Origin: Saccharopolyspora spinosa NRRL 18395
Lineage (GTDB): Bacteria; Actinomycetota; Actinomycetes; Mycobacteriales; Pseudonocardiaceae
Direction of reading: 5' to 3'
Assembly: GCF_000194155.1 (NCBI RefSeq)
Contig: NZ_GL877881.1
Span: 212,611 to 276,610, forward strand
DNA length: 64,000 nt
Made by a program: the position numbers and the translations under genes. This document shows positions 8,514 to 17,900 of this stretch, one piece after another (position 1 is the stretch's first letter; each line of letters opens with the position of its first letter). The notes beneath the pieces are model-generated. The model was not told the DNA's origin, searched no databases, and was given only the letters and a program-made list of their open reading frames with translations.

Positions 8514-11500
8514 TCACGGGTTCTGCTCAACGACGCGCAGCGCGAGTTCCGGAACGTGGTAGATGCGAACGCCGTCGACCCACAGCGAAGCGTCGGCCAC
8601 CGCGAAGCGGCCGTCGGGGTCCTCGCCGAGTTCCAGCACGTCCAGCTCGACTGTCACTGTTTGGTTGGCCGGCGTGACCTGTCCCCGGTACTTCCAGGTC
8701 AGCGGCCGATCGGTCACCAACGAAAACCGCGGGTCGGTCAGGCCGTCGCCCAGCCCACGGTCGATCAGGTAGAACCTCAGCAGCTGGCACATCGCTTCCA
8801 CCCCCAGCGAGCCCGGTTGCACGGGGTCCTGGAAGAAGTGGGCCTTGAAATACCACTCGCCGGGCCGGACGTCCTTCTCCGCCACCACTCGGCCGAGCCC
8901 GGCCTTGCCGCCGTCGGGCCAGTATCCGGTGATGCGATCCAGCACCAGCAGCATCGGACCGGCCAGTCGCAGCGAGCCGTGCCCGTCGCAGGGAACCAGC
9001 TCCCGACACGAGTCGCCGGATAGTCGCTCGCCTCTCGTGGAGGGCAGGCCGACTTGCTCGGCGAATGCTTGTGCGGGAAAGAACCCGAACACGCTCGAAG
9101 CATGCAGCAACCGTTGCCCATCGGCCTCGACGTCCACAGCGAAGGAGACGATGATCGTGCCGTAATACCGGGAAATGTCCAGCAGGGTGACCGTGGTGCG
9201 TAGCGTCTGCACCGACTGGTCCACCTCGCCGAGAACAGTGGCGCTGCCGTCCAGATTGCGGAATAGAAGGTCCTCTTCGGACGACAGCGTGCATCCCGTG
9301 TAGGAGGCGAACCACCCGCACGGCTGCAGCGCCACTTCCATCAACACCGCCAACGGCATCACCGGATACCCGTTCTCCGCCCAGTACCAGGCATCCACCG
9401 GCAGGTCGTATTCGGCGACAGCGTGACCGCCTGCGGTCATCGCGCCCTGCGGCACGTCGACCGAGACGATCCGCGAGATGAAGTGGTACGGCGGCCCCGG
9501 CAACCGCGCCGAACGCCGCACGCCATCGAACGGGGCGAACGCGGGGCCGAACGCATCGGTCGGCTTGCCCCAGGCCGATGCGAGAAGCCCGGAACGGCCG
9601 AAGATGCCGCTGCCGACTTCGGCATCCGGAGAGGGAACCAAGGTCGCCAGCGGCCAATCCGGCACCAGGCGCAGCCCGACTCGCCTCGCGTGGAACGCCT
9701 TGACCCCGTCCACCGTGCACAGCACATCGGCGGTCAGGGTCGGTACCGGGCCCGCCGAAACTTCGGTGACGAAAACTTCGTAGGTGATCGACCGGCTGTC
9801 CGGGGTCACCTGGCCACGGCAGCGCATGGCCACCGGCTCGCCGGTCACCGGCTCGAACCGCCAGCCGTCGGCGTCCACGGTGTGCCCGAGTGCCGCAAGG
9901 TAGAAGGCCATTGCCTGCAGGCAGCCTTCGTACATCAGGGTGCCGGGCATGCACGGGTCGTTCTTGAAGTGGCCTTCGAAGAACCAGTCGTCGGCGGAGA
10001 CCGGTGTTTCCGCCCGCAGATAACCGCGTTTCCACGGACCGCCAGCCGGATCGAACTCGGTGACCTCGCGCAGCAGCAGCATCTTTCCGTCAGCGATGCG
10101 CGGCGTGCGGACGTGCGCCTGGGTGCACAGCCATTCCGTGCCGAAGCAGTCGTCCGGCCGCCCAGCCGCGAATGCGGCGACCTGCTCGGCGGAGAAGCTG
10201 CGCGCCGAGCACAACACCTGCGGTTCGTCGAGCCATCGAGCGGGTTCCGGGGTCTCGTCGGCCGGATCCCACAGGACGCCGCTGGTGTCGGCAAGCTCGT
10301 GGTCGCTGAAGAACCCCGCCTGGCCGCCCCGCACGCTCAGCCTGAGTTCGCCGTCGACCCGGCAGTCGTAGTGAAAGAAGAAAAGGCGCGTGCCACCGTG
10401 GTCGCCGTGCCCGTCGATGTGGATGTCGAAGTCGAGCGTCTCACCGGGCGCGGGTGGGCTGCCGTGAAAAGTCAGCTCGCAGCCCAGCAGCCGGTACACG
10501 CGTTCGCCGCGGTTGAGCAGATCCACCCCCATCCAGCTGATCAGGAGCAAGTCCGCCTGTCCTGCCTCGATCATCAGACCGGCTGGCATGCGCCCGGTCG
10601 GATCGAGATACCACGCATCGGCGGTCACGTCGGTCTGGGTCCAGATCGTGCCGGTCCCCAACCGCCCGCGCGGCGCATCGATCCCGGTCACCCGGTCGGC
10701 CAGCAGCATCGGAGGCTGGGGCATCCGGACCTGACGCCGAAACCCGTCCTGCGCCCGGAACTCGGGCCCGAACATCTCCGAAATCCGCCCACTCGCCAAC
10801 TGCACAAGCTGCTCCCGACCGAAAATTGGGCCGCTCAACTGCCCGGTCGGGTGCTGGGTCAAGGGCGCCTCTGAGCAACGTACCTGGTCAACGGTGCCCT
10901 GCACCTCGTTCCGACCGGGCGTACCGGGTCGGCTCATCAGGACCATGCGTGATTTTTCGAGCAGGGCGAGGTATTGCTGATGTACCTGGGCATGGCTTTC
11001 GAGGAACTCCTGGTGCGTCGAAGCGACGATGCGGTGCCATTCGCCGTCCGCGTGGAGTGTCGCCCTCCCTACCGGAGTCTGGGCGGGTGCCGGAGCCTGG
11101 ACTGGCAGTGGCGGCTCGCCGGCCGGATCCGGGACCGGTGCCAACAGCTCGCCCACTGGAGGAAGCACCGGTGCCGGATGCATTCGCTGCTCCGGGTGCG
11201 GTTCCGGTAGCACGATCGGCGGTGGATGTGCCGCGGTGGCGAAGGCCTCGACCACGGGGCGTGGCGCGGGCCGACCGGTCGCCAGCGCGCCGAGGAGCCG
11301 TTCGTGGTCGACGATGACACCCGCTGCGACCAATTCCGCGACCGCGCGTGTGAGCTGGCGCAGACTCCGGCCGTCAGCCGAATCCAGGGCTACGGCCACA
11401 TGTTCGCGGTCGCCGAGAATGCGTTGAATCCATCCTGTGCACAGTCCACGCGGCCCGTGCTCGATGAACACCCGGACCCCGTCGCGCCACGCCCGCTCGA

Positions 11501-14500
11501 CGGTCCCGATGAAATCGATTGTGCCGACCGCCTGGGCGGTCACCGCAGCCGCGGCATTCTGCTCGGTCACCACGTACGGCTCGGTGGTGGCGCAGGAGTA
11601 AAAGCGCAGGTCCGGCAGGTCGAAGGTGGGCCTGCGGTGCAACTCCCGATACTGGTGCCGTACCTCGTTGACCTCCGGGACGTGCGCGGCGATGTCGTAG
11701 TCGAGCGGCAGTGCGTTCGGTTGTCCCAGCCGCCGCAGCGCACGCTGGCAACCCTCGGATTCACCGCCGAGAACGCTCACCCCGGGCGTGTTCATCGCCA
11801 TCAGGTGCACGGCCGGTTCGTCGGCGACGGCCTCGCGGACGGCTTCCGCTGATGCGCTGACGATGTAGGCGGCCCATTTCTCGCCCGTAACGCCGTTCCG
11901 CCGCCACACCCGGCGAACAGCGGCGAACTCCCCGGCGAGCGCGCTGGTCAACACCACGGAGTCCTCGACCTCCGCAACCAGGCGCGGTACGTCGCGCCAT
12001 GCGCCCATCGCGACCAGTGCGCTGGATTCCCCCGAGGAATAGCCGATGACCGCGGTGGGTTTCACGCCGAGCAAGCCCCGCGTGATCTCCGTGTGCAGCT
12101 GACCGAGTACCGACGCACCCCAAATCTGGTCCAACGCACGAGGCGCCGTCCCGGCGAACGCCCATCCGATCAGTTCGGTCAGCGACCCACAACGCTGTTC
12201 GACTCGTTGCCGGATATCCGGCAGTGCGAGCATGACCTCTCGCCCCATCCGTGGGTAGCTGGCGGAACCATTGGAGAACACGAATGCTGTTTCGCCCACA
12301 ATCGGTTCGGCCCGGAACGCCACCCCTTCCGGCTGGAGGCCCTGCCCGGCCAGCCAGCGTTCGGCGGCCCCGATCCGATCTTGTAGCTGAGTATGGTCGG
12401 CGGCCAGGACGACCAGTCGCGCCGGGCCCAGGTCGGCCTCCCGGCCCGCTCGCGCGGATGCGAGGGCAGCGGCTGCATCGGCGCCGGAAAACACGTGCAG
12501 TCTGCCGCCCCCATCGGCGATCCACGAATCCACGGAGTCAGCACGGAGTCCGAGATGTCGCTCCTGCGCCCCCAGCGTCGACACCGCCACAGCCGCGCTC
12601 CGACTGCCAACGGACGGATCGGCCGGCTGGTCGACACGCGGTATCGCCCCATGCCGCACGGCCACGGCGGCACACGCCACAGCAAGCAACCCCTTGGCCG
12701 CATGCGGCACCCCGAAAACCTCGGCGGGGTCAAAGGATTCGCTGGATAGATGAGCCACCTGATTCTGCTGGTTCGCAATTTCAATGGAAATCGGATCCCT
12801 AATTTCCATTGAAATTGCACCGTCACCCACGACGAGGCCAACGTCCGGCTGGGGGGCCGTGAGGACAGCGAGTACGTCGTCGCCGTCCCGGCGCGCGTCG
12901 TCGAGGCGTTTGAGGACCAGCACGACGGCTGCATCGCCGGGTGGGACGTCGATGTTCAGGTCTGCGAGAGCTTTGCGGTGGACCTGCTCGTGGGAGAGGT
13001 CGACGGCACCGACCAACACCGCATCGGCCTCCCGCGAGCGCAAGGCTCGCTCGCCGATTTCGAGCGCCACCAGACCGGATGCTTCCTCCGCCGAAACGGT
13101 GAAGCTCGGTCCGGCAAGGTCCAACTGGGCATTGATCCGGTTCGCCACGACGTTCGGCATCGTGCCGACGACCGCGGGAGCGTCGAGTACCGGCGCGAAA
13201 GCGTTCGGATACTGCTCGCGTTGCTCCGATTCGCTGAGGTTGCTCGCCACGCGTGTGCGGGTCGGATAGCGGGCCACCTCGGCATCGCAACCCATGCCGA
13301 TCAGCACCATCGTCCGATCCCGAACCAGACTGACATCGCGCACCGCCTCGCGGGCGGCTTCCAGAATCGACACCTGCTGACCCAGCGACTTCTGCAGGTC
13401 CGCTGGTGGCACGCGAAGTTGCGGGACAGCGACCGCGTAGTCGACGGCACGGCCCAGGCGAGGGATCCCACGAAGTAGAGCATCGCGGAACTCGTCGAAG
13501 TCCGCGCAGTCGGCGACTCGCGCGCCGATCGCGACGATCGCGACCTCATCGGGTCGCGAGTGCGAAGACCGGTTGGAGGCGGTCTTCGCACCCACGACGA
13601 CGTTGTCGCCTGTCCATTGTTCGAGGACCAGGTGGGCGTTGTTGCCGCCGAAGCCGAACGCGCTAATTCCGGCGCGGCGGTGGCCTTCCCATGCTTCGGC
13701 TTCGTGCAGCAGGCGCAGTGGGGTGTGACGCAGCGCTTCGATCGGCTCGTCGGCTCCGAGCGTTGGAGGGCGAATGCCGGCGTCCATCGCGGCAAGCACC
13801 TTCAGCACACCGGCGGCTCCTGCGGCCGTGATGAGGTGGCCGGTGTTCGACTTCGCCGAACCGATCGGCAGATCCCGCGCCCCGGCGAAGGCCCGCGATG
13901 TGCTGCGAACCTCGACCGCATCGCCGAGGCTGGTACCGGTCGCGTGGCACTCGAGAAGCGACACCGACTCAGGCGGGATGTCAGCGTCGGAATAGGCCTG
14001 CTGGAGCGCGCGAACCTGGCCCTCCTCGGTGGGCACCAGGATGCCCTTCGACCGTCCGTCGTTGGACAGTCCTACACCGCGAATCACGCCACGAATCCGA
14101 ACGCCCGCGGCGAGGGCGTCGGACAACCTCATCAGGGCGACGAAGGCCGCACCTTCGGCCGGGACCAGACCGTCGGCATCGCGGTGAAAGGGACGGCTGC
14201 GTCCAGTAGGGCTCAGTGCGGACAGCGCACTGAACGCCTGGTGGATCGCGAGATCGTCGGTCCGGTTGACCGCGCCCGCCACCATGAGATCCGCCGTGCC
14301 ATCGTGCAGGCGATCGCACGCCAACTTGATCGCGTAGAGGGACGAAGCGCACGCCGCGTCCAACGCGAACGCGCCCGCACCCAAGCCGAGCGCGGCCGCC
14401 GCGAAATGCGCCGGGACACCGGAGGAAAACCTGTTCAGCGCGCTGGGTTCGGGCCCATCGAGCAGGCCGGACAAAACCGCCCGGACAGCGGGCGTCTGGT

Positions 14501-14903
14501 CGGACAACCACACGCTCTCGGCAAAACGCACCATGCCGTCCGTGGGCAGCGACAGATTGCCGAGCACCAGTCCGGCGCGTTCGTGGGGCTGGTCGACGCC
14601 TGCTTCCCCCAGCGCTTGACGCGCACCGTGCAGTACCCAGCGATACGACTCGTCCAGCACGTCGATCCGCGCGGCATCGACCTGTAACCCACCGGGATCG
14701 AAGACATCGGCGAAGCGGGAGACATACCCGCCGACGTCACTACTGATGCCAATTGGCACGTCGCCGGCCGACAGTCTCCAGCGGCCTTCGGGAACCCGGG
14801 TGAGACTGACACGGCGTTCGATAACGTTGTCCCAGAACACATCCGGGTCAAGTGCGCCCGGTAGTACGCACCCACGACCGACGATGGCGATCGGCTCGAA
14901 CAC
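8514..14903 (-). CDS. PfaC-like synthase: KS-CLF-AT-DH-DH
   Basis: A 2129-residue multidomain protein of polyunsaturated-fatty-acid-synthase type, acting in cytosol on carrier-bound acyl chains. Ketosynthase (1-430) has Cys185 (LDAACASS), His320 (ECHATGT) and His356 (NTGH). A second KS-like domain (450-800) has AEEAS where Cys should be (Glu607), typical of a chain-length factor. An acyltransferase-like domain follows (865-1190; GYSSGES, Ser956). Two FabA-type dehydratase double hot-dogs fill 1370-1750 (His1645, EGHFKNDP) and 1780-2129 (His2022, AHFFQDP). The order matches Pfa3 of terrestrial myxobacteria without its terminal acyltransferase. GTG at 14903 is chosen because GGGAGG lies about ten bases upstream; GTG 14912, overlapping the PfaA-like stop, is an alternative. 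Residues 695-713 are encoded by a palindromic insertion. It is the last gene of the operon. Confidence 0.9.
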   Translation of the reverse strand: MFEPIAIVGRGCVLPGALDPDVFWDNVIERRVSLTRVPEGRWRLSAGDVPIGISSDVGGYVSRFADVFDPGGLQVDAARIDVLDESYRWVLHGARQALGEAGVDQPHERAGLVLGNLSLPTDGMVRFAESVWLSDQTPAVRAVLSGLLDGPEPSALNRFSSGVPAHFAAAALGLGAGAFALDAACASSLYAIKLACDRLHDGTADLMVAGAVNRTDDLAIHQAFSALSALSPTGRSRPFHRDADGLVPAEGAAFVALMRLSDALAAGVRIRGVIRGVGLSNDGRSKGILVPTEEGQVRALQQAYSDADIPPESVSLLECHATGTSLGDAVEVRSTSRAFAGARDLPIGSAKSNTGHLITAAGAAGVLKVLAAMDAGIRPPTLGADEPIEALRHTPLRLLHEAEAWEGHRRAGISAFGFGGNNAHLVLEQWTGDNVVVGAKTASNRSSHSRPDEVAIVAIGARVADCADFDEFRDALLRGIPRLGRAVDYAVAVPQLRVPPADLQKSLGQQVSILEAAREAVRDVSLVRDRTMVLIGMGCDAEVARYPTRTRVASNLSESEQREQYPNAFAPVLDAPAVVGTMPNVVANRINAQLDLAGPSFTVSAEEASGLVALEIGERALRSREADAVLVGAVDLSHEQVHRKALADLNIDVPPGDAAVVLVLKRLDDARRDGDDVLAVLTAPQPDVGLVVGDGAISMEIRDPISIEIANQQNQVAHLSSESFDPAEVFGVPHAAKGLLAVACAAVAVRHGAIPRVDQPADPSVGSRSAAVAVSTLGAQERHLGLRADSVDSWIADGGGRLHVFSGADAAAALASARAGREADLGPARLVVLAADHTQLQDRIGAAERWLAGQGLQPEGVAFRAEPIVGETAFVFSNGSASYPRMGREVMLALPDIRQRVEQRCGSLTELIGWAFAGTAPRALDQIWGASVLGQLHTEITRGLLGVKPTAVIGYSSGESSALVAMGAWRDVPRLVAEVEDSVVLTSALAGEFAAVRRVWRRNGVTGEKWAAYIVSASAEAVREAVADEPAVHLMAMNTPGVSVLGGESEGCQRALRRLGQPNALPLDYDIAAHVPEVNEVRHQYRELHRRPTFDLPDLRFYSCATTEPYVVTEQNAAAAVTAQAVGTIDFIGTVERAWRDGVRVFIEHGPRGLCTGWIQRILGDREHVAVALDSADGRSLRQLTRAVAELVAAGVIVDHERLLGALATGRPAPRPVVEAFATAAHPPPIVLPEPHPEQRMHPAPVLPPVGELLAPVPDPAGEPPLPVQAPAPAQTPVGRATLHADGEWHRIVASTHQEFLESHAQVHQQYLALLEKSRMVLMSRPGTPGRNEVQGTVDQVRCSEAPLTQHPTGQLSGPIFGREQLVQLASGRISEMFGPEFRAQDGFRRQVRMPQPPMLLADRVTGIDAPRGRLGTGTIWTQTDVTADAWYLDPTGRMPAGLMIEAGQADLLLISWMGVDLLNRGERVYRLLGCELTFHGSPPAPGETLDFDIHIDGHGDHGGTRLFFFHYDCRVDGELRLSVRGGQAGFFSDHELADTSGVLWDPADETPEPARWLDEPQVLCSARSFSAEQVAAFAAGRPDDCFGTEWLCTQAHVRTPRIADGKMLLLREVTEFDPAGGPWKRGYLRAETPVSADDWFFEGHFKNDPCMPGTLMYEGCLQAMAFYLAALGHTVDADGWRFEPVTGEPVAMRCRGQVTPDSRSITYEVFVTEVSAGPVPTLTADVLCTVDGVKAFHARRVGLRLVPDWPLATLVPSPDAEVGSGIFGRSGLLASAWGKPTDAFGPAFAPFDGVRRSARLPGPPYHFISRIVSVDVPQGAMTAGGHAVAEYDLPVDAWYWAENGYPVMPLAVLMEVALQPCGWFASYTGCTLSSEEDLLFRNLDGSATVLGEVDQSVQTLRTTVTLLDISRYYGTIIVSFAVDVEADGQRLLHASSVFGFFPAQAFAEQVGLPSTRGERLSGDSCRELVPCDGHGSLRLAGPMLLVLDRITGYWPDGGKAGLGRVVAEKDVRPGEWYFKAHFFQDPVQPGSLGVEAMCQLLRFYLIDRGLGDGLTDPRFSLVTDRPLTWKYRGQVTPANQTVTVELDVLELGEDPDGRFAVADASLWVDGVRIYHVPELALRVVEQNP
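12775..12818. repeat. Inverted repeat inside the PfaC-like coding sequence
   Basis: Perfect 17-bp arms (GCAATTTCAATGGAAAT at 12775-12791 and its complement at 12802-12818) flank a 10-base spacer. It stays in frame and encodes ISMEIRDPISIEIAN in the CLF-to-AT region. The 19-base sequence GCAATTTCAATGGAAATCG is identical to part of the mobile repeat at 29038-29056, so this looks like an element-derived insertion in a gene that stayed open. Confidence 0.85.
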
Positions 14904-14908
14904 GCCCG

Positions 14909-17900
14909 TCACCTCCCGCGCGGGGCGCCATCGGGGCGGGCCACCAAGCGAAGCCGGTGAAGCTCGGCGACGGGTGTGCCGTCGGCGGCGCAGAGCTGGA
15001 GGTCGCACTCGGCATGAGCGCTGTGCACCTCTCCCGCTCGGATGACGCTCGTGCCCGCACCGTCCAGCATTCCCGGACGATGCAGCCGGAATTCGCCGAC
15101 GCCCATCGGCAGCGCGGCGGTCCCAAGCGCCCGCTCAGCCCACAAGGTCGCCAACTGGATCCCGCCGTCCACCGCCGCCGGATCGGTGTAACGGTGCTCA
15201 TCTGGCCAGCCCAGCACACGCGCGCCGACAACCGTCCCAACCGCTCCGGCCGCCGACACCCCGTCGACGCTGCGGAGGGCCTGGAACGCCGGACCGTGGA
15301 ACAGCAGGTAGCCGTCGTAGATCGGGCTGTCGCCGAAGGCGTCCAGGCCCGCCGGCACGTCCCATCGGCGCGGTGCGCCGACCGCAGTTTCAATTGAAAC
15401 TGCGGTCTGCCGGTAGCCCAGTTGCGCTCGGTAATGGGGCAACTCCCCCGTGCCATGCAGGACCAGGGATCCGCCGGCCTCGCAGGATATGCGCACGATA
15501 TCGCCGTCTCCGGCGAAGTGGTCAAGGGTGATCTTGCGGAGTACGTCGAGGTCACGAAGCGCGGCGGTGCCGGACGTTCCGGGCAAATGCGCCGCGGCGG
15601 TGAACCACTCCAGCACCATCGCGACCGGAACCACGGTCGTTCCGGCAACGGAGTGGTCCGCCAGATACGGATGCGACCGGTCGGTGACCACGATCTCCCC
15701 GGCTGCGCCGGGCTCGGCTTTCGGGAAGGTGCCCGCGACGCACACGACCTGCACAGGATCGCGCGCACCCAGTACCTCGTCGACGAAGGCTTTCGCCCCT
15801 GCTTCGAGCGGGATCAGCTGGACTCCGGAGGCCCGCAAGCGGTCGGCCAGCGACGCATCCACCATCCCGCCGTCCCACGGGCCCCACGCAATGGTGCGGA
15901 CCAGGCACCCCGGGCGTTTCGCGCGCTCTGCCGCGGCGATCTGGGTGATGACCTCGTTGGCCATGCCGTAGTCGCTCTGCCCCGCGTTGCCGTAGCAGGC
16001 AGCGACCGAGGAGAACACGCAGAGGAGATCAAGGGGATCTTCCGCTGTCACGTCGAGCAGCGTGCGCAGACCGTCGACCTTCGTGCCGAAGACGTAGTCG
16101 AACTGTTCGCCGGTTTTGTCCTTGATGGTCTTGTCCGCCAGCACCCCGGCACCGTGCACGAGCCCAGTGATCGGCCCCCACTCCGCACGCACTTCCGCCA
16201 GGGCTTCGGTCAGCGCCGCGCTGTCGCGGACATCCACGGGCAGATAGCGGGCCGGCGAACCGCCGGATTCCAGCGCGTCGAGCGTCGCCCGGATTTCGCG
16301 GCAGGAAAGCACTCTGGCGGCTTCGGACCTGATCCGCTGCGGTGCAGGTGGCTCACCACTGGTCCGCAGGTGCTCGGCCACCGCCTCCCGCACAGCTGCC
16401 TCGCCGGACACACCACGCAGGTAAGTCGGCTCATCCGCCAAGGGCGTGCGGCCGAGCAGGACGACCTTGGGTTTGCGTGCGGCGGCGAGGGCTCGCGCCG
16501 CCATCGCGGTCACACCGCGCGCTCCGCCGCTGATGACGATCACAGAATCCGGGCCGATCACATCGGTCCACGAGTCGCCGAACGGCGCCACGGCGTGGTG
16601 GAGCACGGTGCGGACGCCGTCAGCGGTCAGTCCCACGTCAGTCACCGCGCCGCCGGTGAGCAGCTCACGAGCGATTGCCCGGGCCAGCTCGGCGCCGCTG
16701 CGCCCACCCCGCTCGCAGTCGATCGCCTTGACCGCCGTGCCCGGCCATTCCTTCGCGGCGGTACGCGTCAGCGCCGCGACCCCGCCGAACCACACGCGTT
16801 CCGGCGCGGAGCCGGACAGCCCGAAGTCACCACCGGTGTCCTGCACCGCAACGAAAACCCTGGGTGATTCCGAATGACCAGCGACCATCGCGCGAGCCAC
16901 CCGCAAAGCGTCCCGGTTGACCGCGATGGCCTCCTCTGCCGAGCCAGCGCGCAGGCCCCCGAGAAAGATGACGCCGTCGGTGTCGCCCGGGACGTCCGCG
17001 GTGACGAACGCGCGCACACCGTGCGCGACGAGTTCGGCCGCGAGGGGCTCGGCCACGCCGGTCCCGTCCTCGGTGATCGCTATCGAAGCGCCGATCAACC
17101 CGGGCAGCGCGAAGCCGGCCGCCGGTGCCCGCCGGGCGGAAACGGCGTGTCGCGTCAACTCGGTTGGCTTGTCACTCGGTGTGACTTCCTGGGGTGCGGC
17201 TGGTTCGGCTCCGACGTGCGCCACGCCGCTATCCCCGGCGCCGAGCAGTTCAGCCACCTCGCCGAGCGTTCCGGCGGCACCCAGCAACGCCGGATCAACC
17301 TCTGCCAGATCGGGAACCCGCTCCCGCACCGCCGAAAGAATCTCCACCCGCTTGATCGAATCGATGCCCAGATCCGACTCCAACTCCATACCCGCATCAA
17401 GCACGCTCAGCGGATAACCCGTCTTCTCCGCCACCACCTCCAACAGCAACGCCACATCAACACCGTTCGAATCCGGCTCCGAAGGCGGGTTCTCAACCGA
17501 AGCCGGGTATGCGTTGTATGACGGCGCGACGGGATCAGGAGCGGGAACCGGAACACCCACGGGTTCCGGTGGAGCCGATGGCACTTGGGGCACGGTGTAG
17601 CCGGCATGGTCCCACGGGGGAACAGCGGGCTGCACGGCAGCCGCTTCGGGCACGCTAGCGGGAGAGAACCCGCCGGGCGCTGCTTGCGGCACGCCGCCGG
17701 AAGACAATCCGCCAGGCGCTGGCTGCGGCACGCCGCCGGAAGACAATCCGCCGAGAGCCGCTTCGGACATGCGGAGGAATGCCAGGTGCGTTTCGGCCAT
17801 CACGCGCTGGTAGGTGGCATGCGCTTCACTCGCCTGTCGCTGCGTCTCCCGCAACGCGTCCAGCCAGGGGTCCGAAACGGGGTGAGTGGAACCCTTGACC

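Noticed and set aside
9423..10874. 483-codon plus-strand frame opposite the PfaC-like gene
   Set aside because: It is an antisense shadow of a strongly conserved coding frame, with no domain or ribosome site.
13560..14687. 375-codon plus-strand frame
   Set aside because: Antisense of the KS domain of the PfaC-like protein; composition follows the complementary codons.
15422..16867. 481-codon plus-strand frame
   Set aside because: Antisense of the KR/DH part of the PfaA-like protein; no recognisable protein.
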